Source: Discostella pseudostelligera (Eukaryota; Bacillariophyta; Thalassiosirophyceae; Thalassiosirales; Thalassiosiraceae). Taken from it: a DNA stretch of 48,962 nucleotides. The position numbers and the translations under genes are program-made. This document shows positions 32,691-46,401 of this stretch, piece by piece. Where the stretch lies: contig JALLBK010000003.1 of assembly GCA_036940085.1 (NCBI GenBank), forward strand, positions 1 through 48,962, written 5' to 3'. Below the pieces are notes generated by a model. That model was not told the DNA's origin, made no database searches, and worked only from the letters and a program-made list of their open reading frames with translations. Every line of letters begins with the position of its first letter. The stretch's first letter is position 1.

Positions 32691-34517
32691 TTAGTGCACA
32701 AGAGTAATGCAAATATCGGCAACATTAGTACCAGTCGGACCAGTCCTCACCAAAGAGCCGTGAGCGCCATCCGCCGAGTCCAAGAATGTGTAAGCGTCAT
32801 GGTTCGTCAAAGCCTCTTTTGCATCATGAATTGTATCTTCGTTGACAAGGCCTCCGTACACTACTGCACCAGCTGCATCGGTTGGTCCATCCGTGCCATC
32901 TGTACCAATGCTCGCTAGAACTACATCCCTCAAACACATCTCGTGCATTTTCATAGCAGCGGAAAGTGCTAGTTCTTGATTCCGTCCTCCCTTTCCATTG
33001 CAATTGGTCGGTAGCGTAACGACTGTTTCTCCTCCGGCAATAATTGCGGCGGGAAGTGAAGCAATTGAATATGGAATAGATGCATCTCTTCGTTGGCGCG
33101 ATAACATCTCAGCTAAGGATATGTATGAACCTGCAACAAACGACGCTTCACCCGTTACACGGGTTCCTAAAATCACTGGATTATAACCCAATTGTTCCGA
33201 TTTTTCAGCAGCAGCCAATACCGCTGCATAATTATTACCGACCAGAATAGTCTCACTGAATAATTGCGGTCGCTTGTTTGATGATGACTCTCCTCTATCC
33301 ATTGCAAAAAAGGCCAAGTGAGATGACTTCGGCGTGTCATCTAATTCACCAGCTTTTCCCTTCCAAAGAAAATCCAGTACCGATTGTGGCAATTCATGTT
33401 TTCCGCCAGTAATCAATCCATATTCATTGACCAACCTCCATGCATCCTCCCAAGTACTATCATCATCTGGTACTGTCGGTCCCGAGGCAATCAAATCTAA
33501 TGGATCTCCAATGATATCACTCAATACTAATGTCAATACCGTAGCTGGATATGCCGACGCGGCAAGTCTCCCGCCCTTACCCTTTTCTAATCGCTTCCGA
33601 ATGACATTCATATGTTCGATGGGCATACCTGATTCTAACAATCGAGAATTCACTGCCATGAGATCATGTGAAGTAAGTGGATCTCTCGGAGAACAGAACA
33701 ATGCCGATCCGCCACCGCTAATGCAAGCTATTATAAGTGTCTTGGAGTTGGACGATGATGCAAGATCTAGTATTTCATTTGCCGCCGATACCGATCGAGC
33801 ATCTGGAACTGGATGTGATGCTGACCGTACGATAATATTGTATTTTTCGTTAAGCAATTGAATTTCTTCGTCTGTGGCATGATCATCTTTGATTATCACA
33901 ATGCCGTCTAATTTTGGAAGGGAAATGTTCGAAGTTTGTGAACAGGCACTGGATATTATCTCCGCAACTGCTAATGCCATTGCCGAACTTGCTTTCCCGA
34001 AAGATATAATTTTGATGTTATCATATTGCGAAAGATCATAGACTAATTCACGGTCTCCTTTTGCTACCAGCTTGAGCTGATGGTTGTCAAATGCTACATG
34101 TAATCGATTGCTGACGGCAATTTTCGGATCTACCGCTTCAATTGCCGCATGCGCAATTGCTAATGCATCATTTGTCATTTTTATTTCATTCTCGGTCATT
34201 TCACTGGATGTAGCAGAGTGGAATCTTATGCGCTGTCTTATGTTTATGAATGATCTCCTCCATGATGAAGTGTGAAGTTGAATTGAGTTGCATGTGTAGG
34301 TTGGACATAATGTGTGTGGCTGCGGGGAAGGTGAAGGCGATCGGCGACCATGATCAGTGGTGAATGCCATATGGCGAGCCGGTTTCGATCTCCGCAATAC
34401 ATCAACCAATGAGGCTCTCGACGCCGATGATGTAGATCTGCTGATGATCATTGCGGAGAATAACACGATGAAGGTAAAGTGGAGCGGCGGCAGCGGCGGC
34501 GGCCGATGCATGGCCAT
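32691..34517 (-). CDS. Glycerate 2-kinase (MOFRL / GLYCTK type)
   Basis: A single exon of 608 residues, longer than bacterial enzymes (about 420) because of a roughly 110-residue N-terminal extension rich in Ser, Arg and His that is probably an organelle presequence. Met22 (34454) would give a compact mitochondrial-type start MIISRSTSSASRASLVDVLR. Family blocks: IKIISFGKASSAMALAVAEI, CISGGGSALFCSP, IRKRLEKGKGGRLAA, LSDIIGDPLDLIASGPT and the MOFRL motifs GKGGRNQELALS and GTDGTDGPTDAAGA. It phosphorylates D-glycerate to 2-phosphoglycerate. In algae this can feed photorespiratory or serine-derived carbon back to glycolysis. Confidence 0.93.
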   Translation of the reverse strand: MAMHRPPPLPPLHFTFIVLFSAMIISRSTSSASRASLVDVLRRSKPARHMAFTTDHGRRSPSPSPQPHTLCPTYTCNSIQLHTSSWRRSFINIRQRIRFHSATSSEMTENEIKMTNDALAIAHAAIEAVDPKIAVSNRLHVAFDNHQLKLVAKGDRELVYDLSQYDNIKIISFGKASSAMALAVAEIISSACSQTSNISLPKLDGIVIIKDDHATDEEIQLLNEKYNIIVRSASHPVPDARSVSAANEILDLASSSNSKTLIIACISGGGSALFCSPRDPLTSHDLMAVNSRLLESGMPIEHMNVIRKRLEKGKGGRLAASAYPATVLTLVLSDIIGDPLDLIASGPTVPDDDSTWEDAWRLVNEYGLITGGKHELPQSVLDFLWKGKAGELDDTPKSSHLAFFAMDRGESSSNKRPQLFSETILVGNNYAAVLAAAEKSEQLGYNPVILGTRVTGEASFVAGSYISLAEMLSRQRRDASIPYSIASLPAAIIAGGETVVTLPTNCNGKGGRNQELALSAAMKMHEMCLRDVVLASIGTDGTDGPTDAAGAVVYGGLVNEDTIHDAKEALTNHDAYTFLDSADGAHGSLVRTGPTGTNVADICITLVH

Positions 34518-35144
34518 GGTTGCGAGTCGAGCTGAGAGAGAAAGAGCCGATGAAAAGTGGAACCTAACCTAAATAACAGTAGTCTTCCCGTATTGAAGCT
34601 TCCCGCCATTATCCGAAATGAGTCTGTCCCTGTCTCCTGTCTGGCGTGCATGAATTTCTGTCTGTCTCCCCCGTCAATACCTGCCACGTGTAACTTTTCT
34701 ACTGGCTGAGCTCCAACTACTCACAAAATGACCAATTGAACTTCATTTAATGGCACCGGGTGAGGCAGATGGCAGAAGCCTTACAGCCTCCCCTTGAAGC
34801 AGCTTGCATTTGAAGATTCGAATTCTGGAGAACGTGACGTGCGTTATGCAAGAAATTGCACGAAATGAGAAACCATTTAACCTCTTGAACGGAATCAGAG
34901 TTCGCTTCAGGCAATCTCGCTTCGCGCCCAACTCTTCCCAAGAATGACACCCACAGACAAGAAGTAGGAGTAGTGCAGCATCGCCCCTGCGCTGCTGCAT
35001 CGCTCGCCCATCGGCCATCATGAGATTCTCAGTGACACAGCTTACTGCGGTAGCGGCGCATTACCATTCACCATGATCCTGCGGTCACTACTTTCCAACC
35101 TCATCAATTCCAATCATCGATAGCGATAAAACGACACCACCACC
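34518..35144. promoter_or_regulatory. Divergent promoter glycerate kinase / acidic protein
   Basis: 627 bp. TTCCCGCCA at 34600-34608 (E2F-like) lies about 75 bp from TGCCACGTGTAA at 34682-34693, the exact reverse complement of the 12-mer found three times at 45 kb. A TGACGT lies at 34835-34840. Minus-strand open frames at 34743-35021 have no domain and overlap the presumed promoter, so they are not called. Confidence 0.55.
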
Positions 35145-35714
35145 ATGGTCTTCGAAGATCACACCTTAGAGCTCCTCCAACGGGGGGAGGTAGAGCATCA
35201 AAAGACAATTGATTCGTATAACAACTACGAGATTCTATCCGAGTCATCTTCGGCCCGGTCATCAACCTCATCGTCGTCGTCCGACTCTACATCTACCTCA
35301 CACGACGAATCCTCCGCTTCCATACTCACCGCAAAACAACTCCGTCAATATATTGAAGAGAATCTACGTGCACAAGATGTCAGTGAGGAGGGCGATCATG
35401 GAAAGCGATTTATTAGCAATGATGATGATTATTTTGAAAGTCCGGTCGATACCGAGGGAAGAATACCTGGCAGCAGCTCTAGTGGTAGCAATAGTCGGAA
35501 ACGGAGTCGATCGTTGGCCACATTGTCGGAACGGATGGAGTCAGAGAACAGTGAGAGTAATTACGATGAAGAGGATGTGCATGAAGTCTATGTGTGGTAT
35601 GATGATGCTGACAGTGCCCCGATGGAGTCAATGAATGATGATGAAACACGAGAGTTTGGGGGAGACGATGAAGTGTCGTACGATGTGGAATTTACGGATG
35701 TTACCTATCTGTGA
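35145..35714 (+). CDS. Small acidic Ser-rich hypothetical protein
   Basis: A single exon of 189 residues with a good start context (CACCACCATGG). The sequence has a long Ser run (SESSSARSSTSSSSSDSTST), a helix-like stretch ILTAKQLRQYIEENLRAQD, an Arg/Ser patch (SNSRKRSRSLATL) and an acidic C-terminus (ESNYDEEDVHEVYVWYDDAD). I do not recognise the family. Composition suggests a mostly disordered nuclear or regulatory protein. Shared reading with another frame (35209-35634) is likely a shadow. Confidence 0.55.
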   Translation: MVFEDHTLELLQRGEVEHQKTIDSYNNYEILSESSSARSSTSSSSSDSTSTSHDESSASILTAKQLRQYIEENLRAQDVSEEGDHGKRFISNDDDYFESPVDTEGRIPGSSSSGSNSRKRSRSLATLSERMESENSESNYDEEDVHEVYVWYDDADSAPMESMNDDETREFGGDDEVSYDVEFTDVTYL

Positions 35715-35891
35715 TGGGACGTCCCCCGTTCATGAAGTGTGCCTAATTGTACATATGTTTAGTGTAAACAGTAGACTCTCTTAATTTTGGTAATTGATGT
35801 AATCTACGACGTATCTAGGGTGACAGGGTGCACATCGATCACAATTCCGACAGGCAGGCCCCGCCCGTCGTTTGCTTGCGACTACGATATT

Positions 35892-36905
35892 ATGGTCGAG
35901 ATGCACTCTTCATCATCGATCGAGCCTCATTTACGGGATTGTCTTACCCGTCCATCATGGCCAATGTGCGGGCGATGGCGTCGAAGTGTCGCCCTACTCA
36001 TCCTCAGCATCTTCATCTTCACCATTGCATCAATTCTTCGACCAGCAGCTGCCTTTACCGCCACCTCCCATCTACCAAAACCAAAAACGACAGCGACGAT
36101 TAGTGCTGCTACGAAGAAGAACACCTCGCCCTCCCCCGACACAGATATCATCCTCAGCGATTTCTTCAAGGGGACCAATGAATTCTGGAAGACTCTCGTC
36201 ATTGAACCAGTACGACAATATGTCCAAATCCAACCAGCCGAAACCGTCGTTACCTCCACCTCCGATGCATTTACGAAATTAACTGCCCCACCCGAAATAC
36301 CAGGCATACCACGACCAGTCTGGCTTACAATCCTTGGAAGTGTTCCTACTGGCTTGATATATTATGGTTATTACAAATTCTCTGTCGAGGAGGAATTGTA
36401 CCAGTATGAATTGCGGGAAACGGGACGAGTTTCAGGTGCGGGAGGGTATGGCACACTCTTTCCATTTGTATATGGAATACTACTCGGTTTTCCAATGACT
36501 CTATTGCATATTCCTGGTGGAGACTTATTGCTCGAAGCGGCGGGGGCATGGATATTATTGGGACAGATTAACTTGTACAAACGGGTGAATGAATTGTGTA
36601 CCGAAGATGAGAAGATGATGGCCGAGCTTGGACTAACAGAGCCACCACTGTATGAATGGTGGGCAGTATTGCCGCCTCCGTTGGATGTTGTTGTTGGATT
36701 ACGACAGGTGCATTTTTTGAGTGAATATTGGAGAGTAAAACGAGGATACGCAAAGGAGAAGGATATCATTGCCGAGGAATTGTTTCCATTCATTAGTATG
36801 AAAGAGCGGTTTACTTTGAAGCAGTTTTTTCGGAGGCCAAAGTATTGGTTTTGGTTTACCACGAAATGGGAGGATATTGAGTTTCTTCCGTTCTTAAAGA
36901 ACTAA
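35892..36905 (+). CDS. Unknown plastid-targeted membrane protein
   Basis: A single exon of 337 residues from the first ATG; Met25 (35964) is an alternative that gives a compact signal peptide. The hydrophobic segment RSVALLILSIFIFTIASILR ends PAAA/FTATS (Ala54/Phe55), a plastid-type bipartite signal. A Ser/Thr-rich transit-like stretch follows, then a conserved-looking domain with membrane segments VWLTILGSVPTGLIYYGYY and FPFVYGILLGFPMTLLHIPG, a Trp-rich patch (PLYEWWAVLPPP) and a basic C-terminus with WFWFTTKWEDIEF. I do not recognise the family. It converges on the Ca2+ ATPase with 65 bp between stops. Confidence 0.75.
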   Translation: MVEMHSSSSIEPHLRDCLTRPSWPMCGRWRRSVALLILSIFIFTIASILRPAAAFTATSHLPKPKTTATISAATKKNTSPSPDTDIILSDFFKGTNEFWKTLVIEPVRQYVQIQPAETVVTSTSDAFTKLTAPPEIPGIPRPVWLTILGSVPTGLIYYGYYKFSVEEELYQYELRETGRVSGAGGYGTLFPFVYGILLGFPMTLLHIPGGDLLLEAAGAWILLGQINLYKRVNELCTEDEKMMAELGLTEPPLYEWWAVLPPPLDVVVGLRQVHFLSEYWRVKRGYAKEKDIIAEELFPFISMKERFTLKQFFRRPKYWFWFTTKWEDIEFLPFLKN

Positions 36906-36970
36906 TGATGTTATGCATCACAAGTATAAATGTATGGATCCATAGTCAACAATAATCATCAGTTCGCGGT

Positions 36971-41167
<4,197 letters not shown>

Positions 41168-41578
41168 CAGATCATAAAGAGTACTTCCCGTCGCACCGAG
41201 AGTTGTTGTTGGTGCCGGTTCCTTCGGTCGTTGGTGCTGTTAGCGCGTAGTACTACCGCTTACCCCCCCGCGCGCCCGGGCCAGCCGCCAGAACCAAACA
41301 TCCGATGCCGACGGCATAGAAGATAGCCGTCATTGCCACGTGTAGCGTTGGACGGTGAGAATCGTTACGTCTGTCCGTCGAAGGTGGATCTTTATGTGGC
41401 GACAGCCGACGGCGACATACAGTACAGCGCCATCAACATCAACCGAAACCATGGTCCATGGTGGCCATGACCATGATGACGCCCTACGCCCTATGCAATG
41501 CCGCTATGCCCTAAGACTCCCCACTGATAACTGATACTCTACTTATCATTGCTGCCGTCGAACATCCGTAGATACCCA
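41168..41578. promoter_or_regulatory. Divergent promoter Ca2+ ATPase / TilS
   Basis: 411 bp between starts. TGCCACGTGTAG at 41334-41345 matches the 12-mer G-box seen elsewhere at 11 of 12 positions. CTGTCCGTCGA at 41371-41381 is the inverse of the 6.6 kb repeat core. A CG-rich tract lies at 41265-41290 and an imperfect hairpin at 41451-41474. No E2F-like GGCGGGAA was found here, unlike the other divergent promoters. Confidence 0.5.
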
Positions 41579-43842
41579 ATGAAGATGGCATTAAACAATA
41601 ATATCATCGCATATCGGTTCCCTACTCTCGCGGCGCTTCTTGCCAATGCTGCTACCATCACCGCATTGACTAACGGTGCATCTTGTTTCTGCTGGCATCG
41701 TCCCCAACCACCGCGATGTCGTCAGATACGCAATTCGTCAATGTCGAGCTTAACTGTAGGCTCGTCGAAAGCCAAAGATCACCGTATTCACTCGAATAAG
41801 AAAAGATATTATCGGACAGCCTGGGAAGGAAATCTTAGGCTCAATTCACTAAGTTCTGAGACCAGAGCATCGGATGGTAGTGGATGTGAGAATGATGTGA
41901 GTTCTCAAGATTAAGTTTCAAGTATCTCGTATATTTTGCCACCAACTCATGAAATTCTTATGAAACCAAATTTTTGAATCTTGAACTCTTGCGCGCAACT
42001 TTAGATTGTATCGGCGGTCAGAAATTCTTTGCGACATGACCTTGTACAACCGCATCGCGATCAAATGGCTGCACAGAGAAATAATTGTGACGACGACTTC
42101 ACTCTTGTGCTAGTTTTGGCCGTGAGTGGAGGGTGTGACTCGATGGCTTTATACCATTCAGTATTATCATTGACAACAATTCATGAGCAGCGAAGCGATG
42201 ATAATGGCGATGGTACTGGAAAAGTATGTAATGACAATTCACGTCGGTGGTTGCATCTGGGAATAGAAAATACCCATCCTGAACCACATTTGTATAGAGT
42301 TCCTTGCGAATTGCATGTTGCGCATTTCAACCACGAGCAACGGGGTGAAAGTAGTGATGGAGATTGTGAATTTGTTAGAGATCGATGTATTGAACATGAA
42401 GTACCATTTTATTCGTACTCTTGGTCAGATATGGAGGAACAATGCTCGAAGACCGAAATATCTACTAGTGTTGATCGCGATGATGATGTCATCGAGAAAT
42501 TATATGACAACAGAGGTTTCTCTCAAGATGTGGCTCGTCGATGGAGACAACGGAAATTGAAGGAACTATTGACGAGTCTAGTTCGCACACCCAACGCAAT
42601 ATCCAATCCTGATAGCCGATGGGGGGCTATTCTAACAGCCCACCATAGAGATGATGCCGACGAAACTATTATGCTAAAGCTTCTACGAGGATCCCATTTG
42701 ACAAATTTATGGAGCATGAAGGCAAGGAGTGATGGATTTAATCTACAATTGGAATGCGACAAAACGTCGCTTGGCTACTTTTCGAAACCTATGCTGGAAG
42801 TACGGAAAAGTCAAATAATAGAGTATCTTACGAACAACTCGTTAGAATGGCGAGAGGATGATAGTAACATTTCTAGTAAATACAAGAGGAATATGGTGCG
42901 GAATGAGTTGATGCCGCTGCTTAGTGAAATAGCAGGTGGAGACAATGCGCTTAGGGTAAGAATTTTCATTTGAATGGCAGTACGTATCCTATTACAGCAA
43001 TTTGTAGTGTGCTCACGTCTTCCGTTTTGTTGTTGCATCAGAAACGTCTCATCAACTTGGAAAATCAAAGTCGAGAAATATCTCAATTTCTTTCAGATAG
43101 ATCGCATGAGTATCTCAGGTCAATGAGCTCCGACACCAAATTTATCTTACAGAGGGGATGTAATAATTTGGAATTCGATCTTGTGCAAGAGAATGGACTT
43201 CATTTGTGGATAATGAAGACTACTCTTGGCAAACTGCAGGTTTCCTACGACCAAATGCTCAGGATACGAGATCAAATACAGAATTACCCTGACAACCTTC
43301 AATGGAAGATGGATTTAGGGAGGCACTGGGAAATCCAAAGGAATGGCGACACTCTGATGGTAGTCGAAGGGAATGAGAAAGATCGGCCTTCCAATTCTGG
43401 AACCTTGTCATGGATTGTGATTGCTGGTCCTGGAAACGAGTCCGAGGATGTGTCTGAGTTTCAAGAGACGCTCGAGCTTAGATTTGGACCGTTACCAAAC
43501 AACTTGGGACATTCCACCGTTCACATTGTGCAGGTAAAGGACTATGCGGGTATGCAATTTACACCACCATGGCGAAAAGGAAGGAGTGCTATGAAACTTA
43601 AGGATTTTCTACGAGGGCAAAAGGTTCCACTCCATCGCAGGGACGAGTCCATCGTGCTATGTTTGTCAGATGATTATTCTTCGAGACGTGCATTAGCAGT
43701 ACACATTGAGGGCCCTACCGAGGATAGTCCTGGCACGTGGATTGTAGATGCTAACTTTTGTCCTCGAGATGATCTGCCAGTGACAAAGGTTTTTCTCGGA
43801 AAGACTTCCAAGCATTCGACACTCATACCATATAACATATGA
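41579..43842 (+). CDS. tilS: tRNA(Ile)-lysidine synthase (TilS), organelle-type
   Basis: Three exons (41579-41896, 42005-42955, 43042-43842) give 689 residues. The ATP-pyrophosphatase P-loop is LAVSGGCDSMALYHSV (SGGCDS at 147-152), followed by VAHFNHEQRGESS, ILTAHHRDDADETIMLKLLR, SKPMLEVRKSQIIEYL and EWREDDSN, all typical TilS N-type PPase blocks. TilS converts C34 to lysidine in tRNA-Ile(CAU) so that it reads AUA. In eukaryotes it serves bacterial-type translation in plastids or mitochondria. The first exon supplies a roughly 100-residue presequence with a hydrophobic stretch (YRFPTLAALLANAATITAL) and no clear Ala-Phe site. The exon 1-2 junction uses the acceptor at 42004, the only nearby one that keeps frame. 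It converges on the p24 gene with 26 bp between stops. Confidence 0.88.
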
Positions 43843-43868
43843 TTAATTCAATACCACAGATCCTTTCC

Positions 43869-44799
43869 TTACATGAGCTTCTTCTTTTTGAAGTAACTCT
43901 TTAGATATGTCCGCTGTATCCACGTCACACCCAAAAGCACAACCACGCTCACATATGAAAATAGTCGAATCTTTGCATTGGTGCTCTCGGCGGTATGTCT
44001 CATCCTAGCCTCGCGTTGCTCCATATATTTCATCTCGTTGAGTATCGTATTGGCCGCCTTGATCCCCTCCTGAAAATTCATCTCCAACGGAGTCAAATGT
44101 TCCTTCTTGATAATCCTATTCTGCAATTCCGCATCCTGTCCCTCATCACTCATCAAAACTACATCAAATAGAACCCTCACACCCTGCTCGGAAGTATTTT
44201 TATTTTCGAAGCATACCGAATATCCCCCCGGAGGTTGGACGTATTTATTATTATGTTTCTGCTGCCCCCGTTGACTTGCCTGCACGACATTCATAACAAT
44301 TACCGGACCATACCATTGAAACATTTGATACCGCAACGGGGGACGTTTGGGCACTGTCAATTTCAAGTACACGTTCGATCTTCCATTGTATTCATCGTCG
44401 GCAATTTTCGCTTGTATTTCCTTGGATATTTGAGGAAGGGACTTCATGAAGTTGGCGCTGCCCCGGCGTGTCATTTCATGCATTTGCATGGTGAACCAAT
44501 CTTCGACTTCATCGAGTACATCGTCGGGGAGGGCGATGAAGACCATGTGCGCATCGTCATCGTCGGGTACGTTGAAATTGAAGCACTGGAAACAAGTGAA
44601 CGGTATGAAACAGTGCGGTCAGCATTGTCACAAGAGAGAGGAGGGGGCTACAAAAATAATAATACAAACCAACCTTGGTGGTGGCTTCCTCCACATCCGT
44701 CAATATCGGATATGCGTACGATTTCGTTAGGGAGATGAGAACAATGAAAAAGATCGCCGCGGAGGCAAACGATGGCCTCGCCGCAGGATATATGGGCAT
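43869..44799 (-). CDS. TMED/p24 family cargo receptor (GOLD domain)
   Basis: Two exons (44799-44674 and 44585-43869) encode 280 residues. The N-terminal signal peptide is SFASAAIFFIVLISLTKSYA. The GOLD domain includes CFNFNVPDDDDAHMVFIALP, YVQPPGGYSVCFENK and VRVLFDVVLMSDEGQD. A coiled-coil stalk (MNFQEGIKAANTILNEMKYM) leads to one transmembrane segment (LFSYVSVVVLLGVTWIQ). The cytosolic tail ends KKKKLM, with lysines at -3 and -4 that fit COPI retrieval. p24 proteins cycle between ER and Golgi and sort cargo in COPII/COPI vesicles. The donor GTTGGT is unusual but gives the only in-frame continuation. The start at 44799 was chosen because further upstream codons run into repeated promoter elements. 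Confidence 0.88.
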
Positions 44800-45185
44800 T
44801 GTTATTCTATTTGCTGCCGGAGAGGGAATGTCCCGAGGCAATGGCGATGGCGATGGGATGGATTCGAATGGAATGTTGGTTTGTGTTGGCGGCGGCGGCG
44901 GCAGGTAGGAGGCGGCTTTGCTTGTTGGTTTGGTGGCAAAGGAACTTACACGTGGCATTTGGCGGGAAACAAGACTTTCCCGCCATTTTTGAATTACACG
45001 TGGCAATGGTACATTACACGTGGCAAATATTTATTTGGCGGGAAGCATGTGTTTGGAATTCGCATCGCGCGCGGCGTCATCTTCTTCCACCACACAAAAT
45101 GAGCACCATGTGACCATGGCCCTGGCGGCCACAATGGATGAATGGTCGATTGCATACCCCGCAACACTCTAATGGACAAATAACC
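44800..45185. promoter_or_regulatory. Divergent promoter p24 / BTB with three G-box 12-mers and three E2F-like sites
   Basis: TTACACGTGGCA occurs exactly at 44946-44957, 44994-45005 and 45014-45025. TTTGGCGGGAAA directly abuts the first at 44958-44969. TTTCCCGCCA follows in inverse orientation at 44976-44985, and TTTGGCGGGAA lies at 45034-45044. Six elements fill 100 bp. A short upstream frame at 45134-45172 precedes the BTB start and might act as a uORF. Confidence 0.75.
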
Positions 45186-46401
45186 ATGTCAAGCACACGC
45201 AATAACGACGACGATCGATTGTCTCTCGATGAGACACTCGCAAACTTAACTCTGGTTCTGAAGCAGAAGCAACAAATGTTGGAAGAGCGCGAAGCCGCCC
45301 TCGAGAAGGCCACAGCCGAATTAAACCGTGGTCGATCGGAGGTCTTCGGTGACAAGTCCGACAACGACGTACTGCACTTGAATGTGGGTGGCGATCGGAT
45401 GTCCGTGCTACGACGAACACTCACCTCCGTAGAGGGGAGTATGCTAGCTTCTCGCTTCTCAGGACGGTGGGATGATGCAATCGAGAAGGATAGCGACGGG
45501 TATTTCTTCATCGATCAACCAATGGAATTGTTCCGTCCGATGATCAACCATTTGCGCGCCAAATCATGTGAGACACCCCTTGGTCCACCAGTGAAATCTC
45601 CGTATCTTAAGGACTATGAATTGCGTCTCGACTTTTATCGTATGGTGGAATATTTTGGAATGACACCTGGCATCTATCCGACAGTCATTGAAATGCACAG
45701 GGGAGATCCAGAGACAGCAGAAATCGGCACCTTTCCTGATTGCTATGTCGAGAGTAGTGAGTGGTCTACATTTACTGTGCAAACGCTTGGTCATAATCGT
45801 GATATTACCTCTTTTGAGGTTGTTCTGGGTAGCGTCGAGCGGATGCAAATTGGCTGGATAAATGAATCGAGGTATGTGGAGAATGTAAGCGAGGATCATA
45901 AGAATGGGGTTGGTGAAGAGGAGAACTCATTGGCGTTAGATTGCTGCCGAGGTGGTTTGTTGAATCAGGTAAGAAAGTGATGCTGCATCGCTGAGTGATG
46001 GAAATTGATCTGAATTATTTGTTGCTGAGTATATGCTCGTTTCGTCCACATGTTGTCCTCCTTCCTCAGGGAGAGTTTACCAAGCTAGAGAGTCTTCGTA
46101 AACTCAAGGCTGGAAGTGTTATTCGATGTGAGCAAAAGGGTCATAGGTGGCTAGTCGATGGGAAGCTGGTGGCGTCCTCGTTAGCATCCGATGATACCTT
46201 TCATTTTGAGAATGCATTTTTACCTCCCACCGCTCATGTGAACAATGGCAAGAAAGATGAGATCATTCCGTGCTTTAGTGGAAAGGGCGTGAGTTGTTGC
46301 ATTTCTTTCCTTCTTCAATTGAACTATATTTATCACTTACACCTTGGTAACTTCGACACCAGCATTGGACGCTGTCGCAAATAGTACTATCGTGCCCATG
46401 A
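45186..46401 (+). CDS. BTB/KCTD-like protein with C-terminal SPRY-like region
   Basis: Three exons (45186-45968, 46070-46288, 46363-46401) encode 346 residues; the last exon has only 12 codons plus stop. An N-terminal coiled segment (LKQKQQMLEEREAALEKATA) leads into a T1/BTB domain: VLHLNVGGDRMSVLRRTLTS, SMLASRFSGRWDDA, DGYFFIDQPMELFRPMINHL, the pattern of KCTD-type proteins, often Cullin-3 adaptors. Downstream, blocks such as FTVQTLGHNRDITSFEVVLG, MQIGWINES, HRWLVDGKLV and IIPCFSGKGHWTLSQIVLS resemble a SPRY-type beta-sandwich. The role is probably a substrate adaptor or scaffold; the target is unknown. An in-frame ATG at 45138 is an alternative start. Confidence 0.78.

Noticed and set aside
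34562..34575. AACCTAACCT resembling an interstitial telomere repeat
   Set aside because: Only two imperfect units, not the TTAGGG/TTTAGGG type in a run; probably chance.
34743..35021. Minus-strand open frames upstream of the acidic protein
   Set aside because: No domain or good start context, and they overlap a probable promoter with G-box and E2F-like elements.
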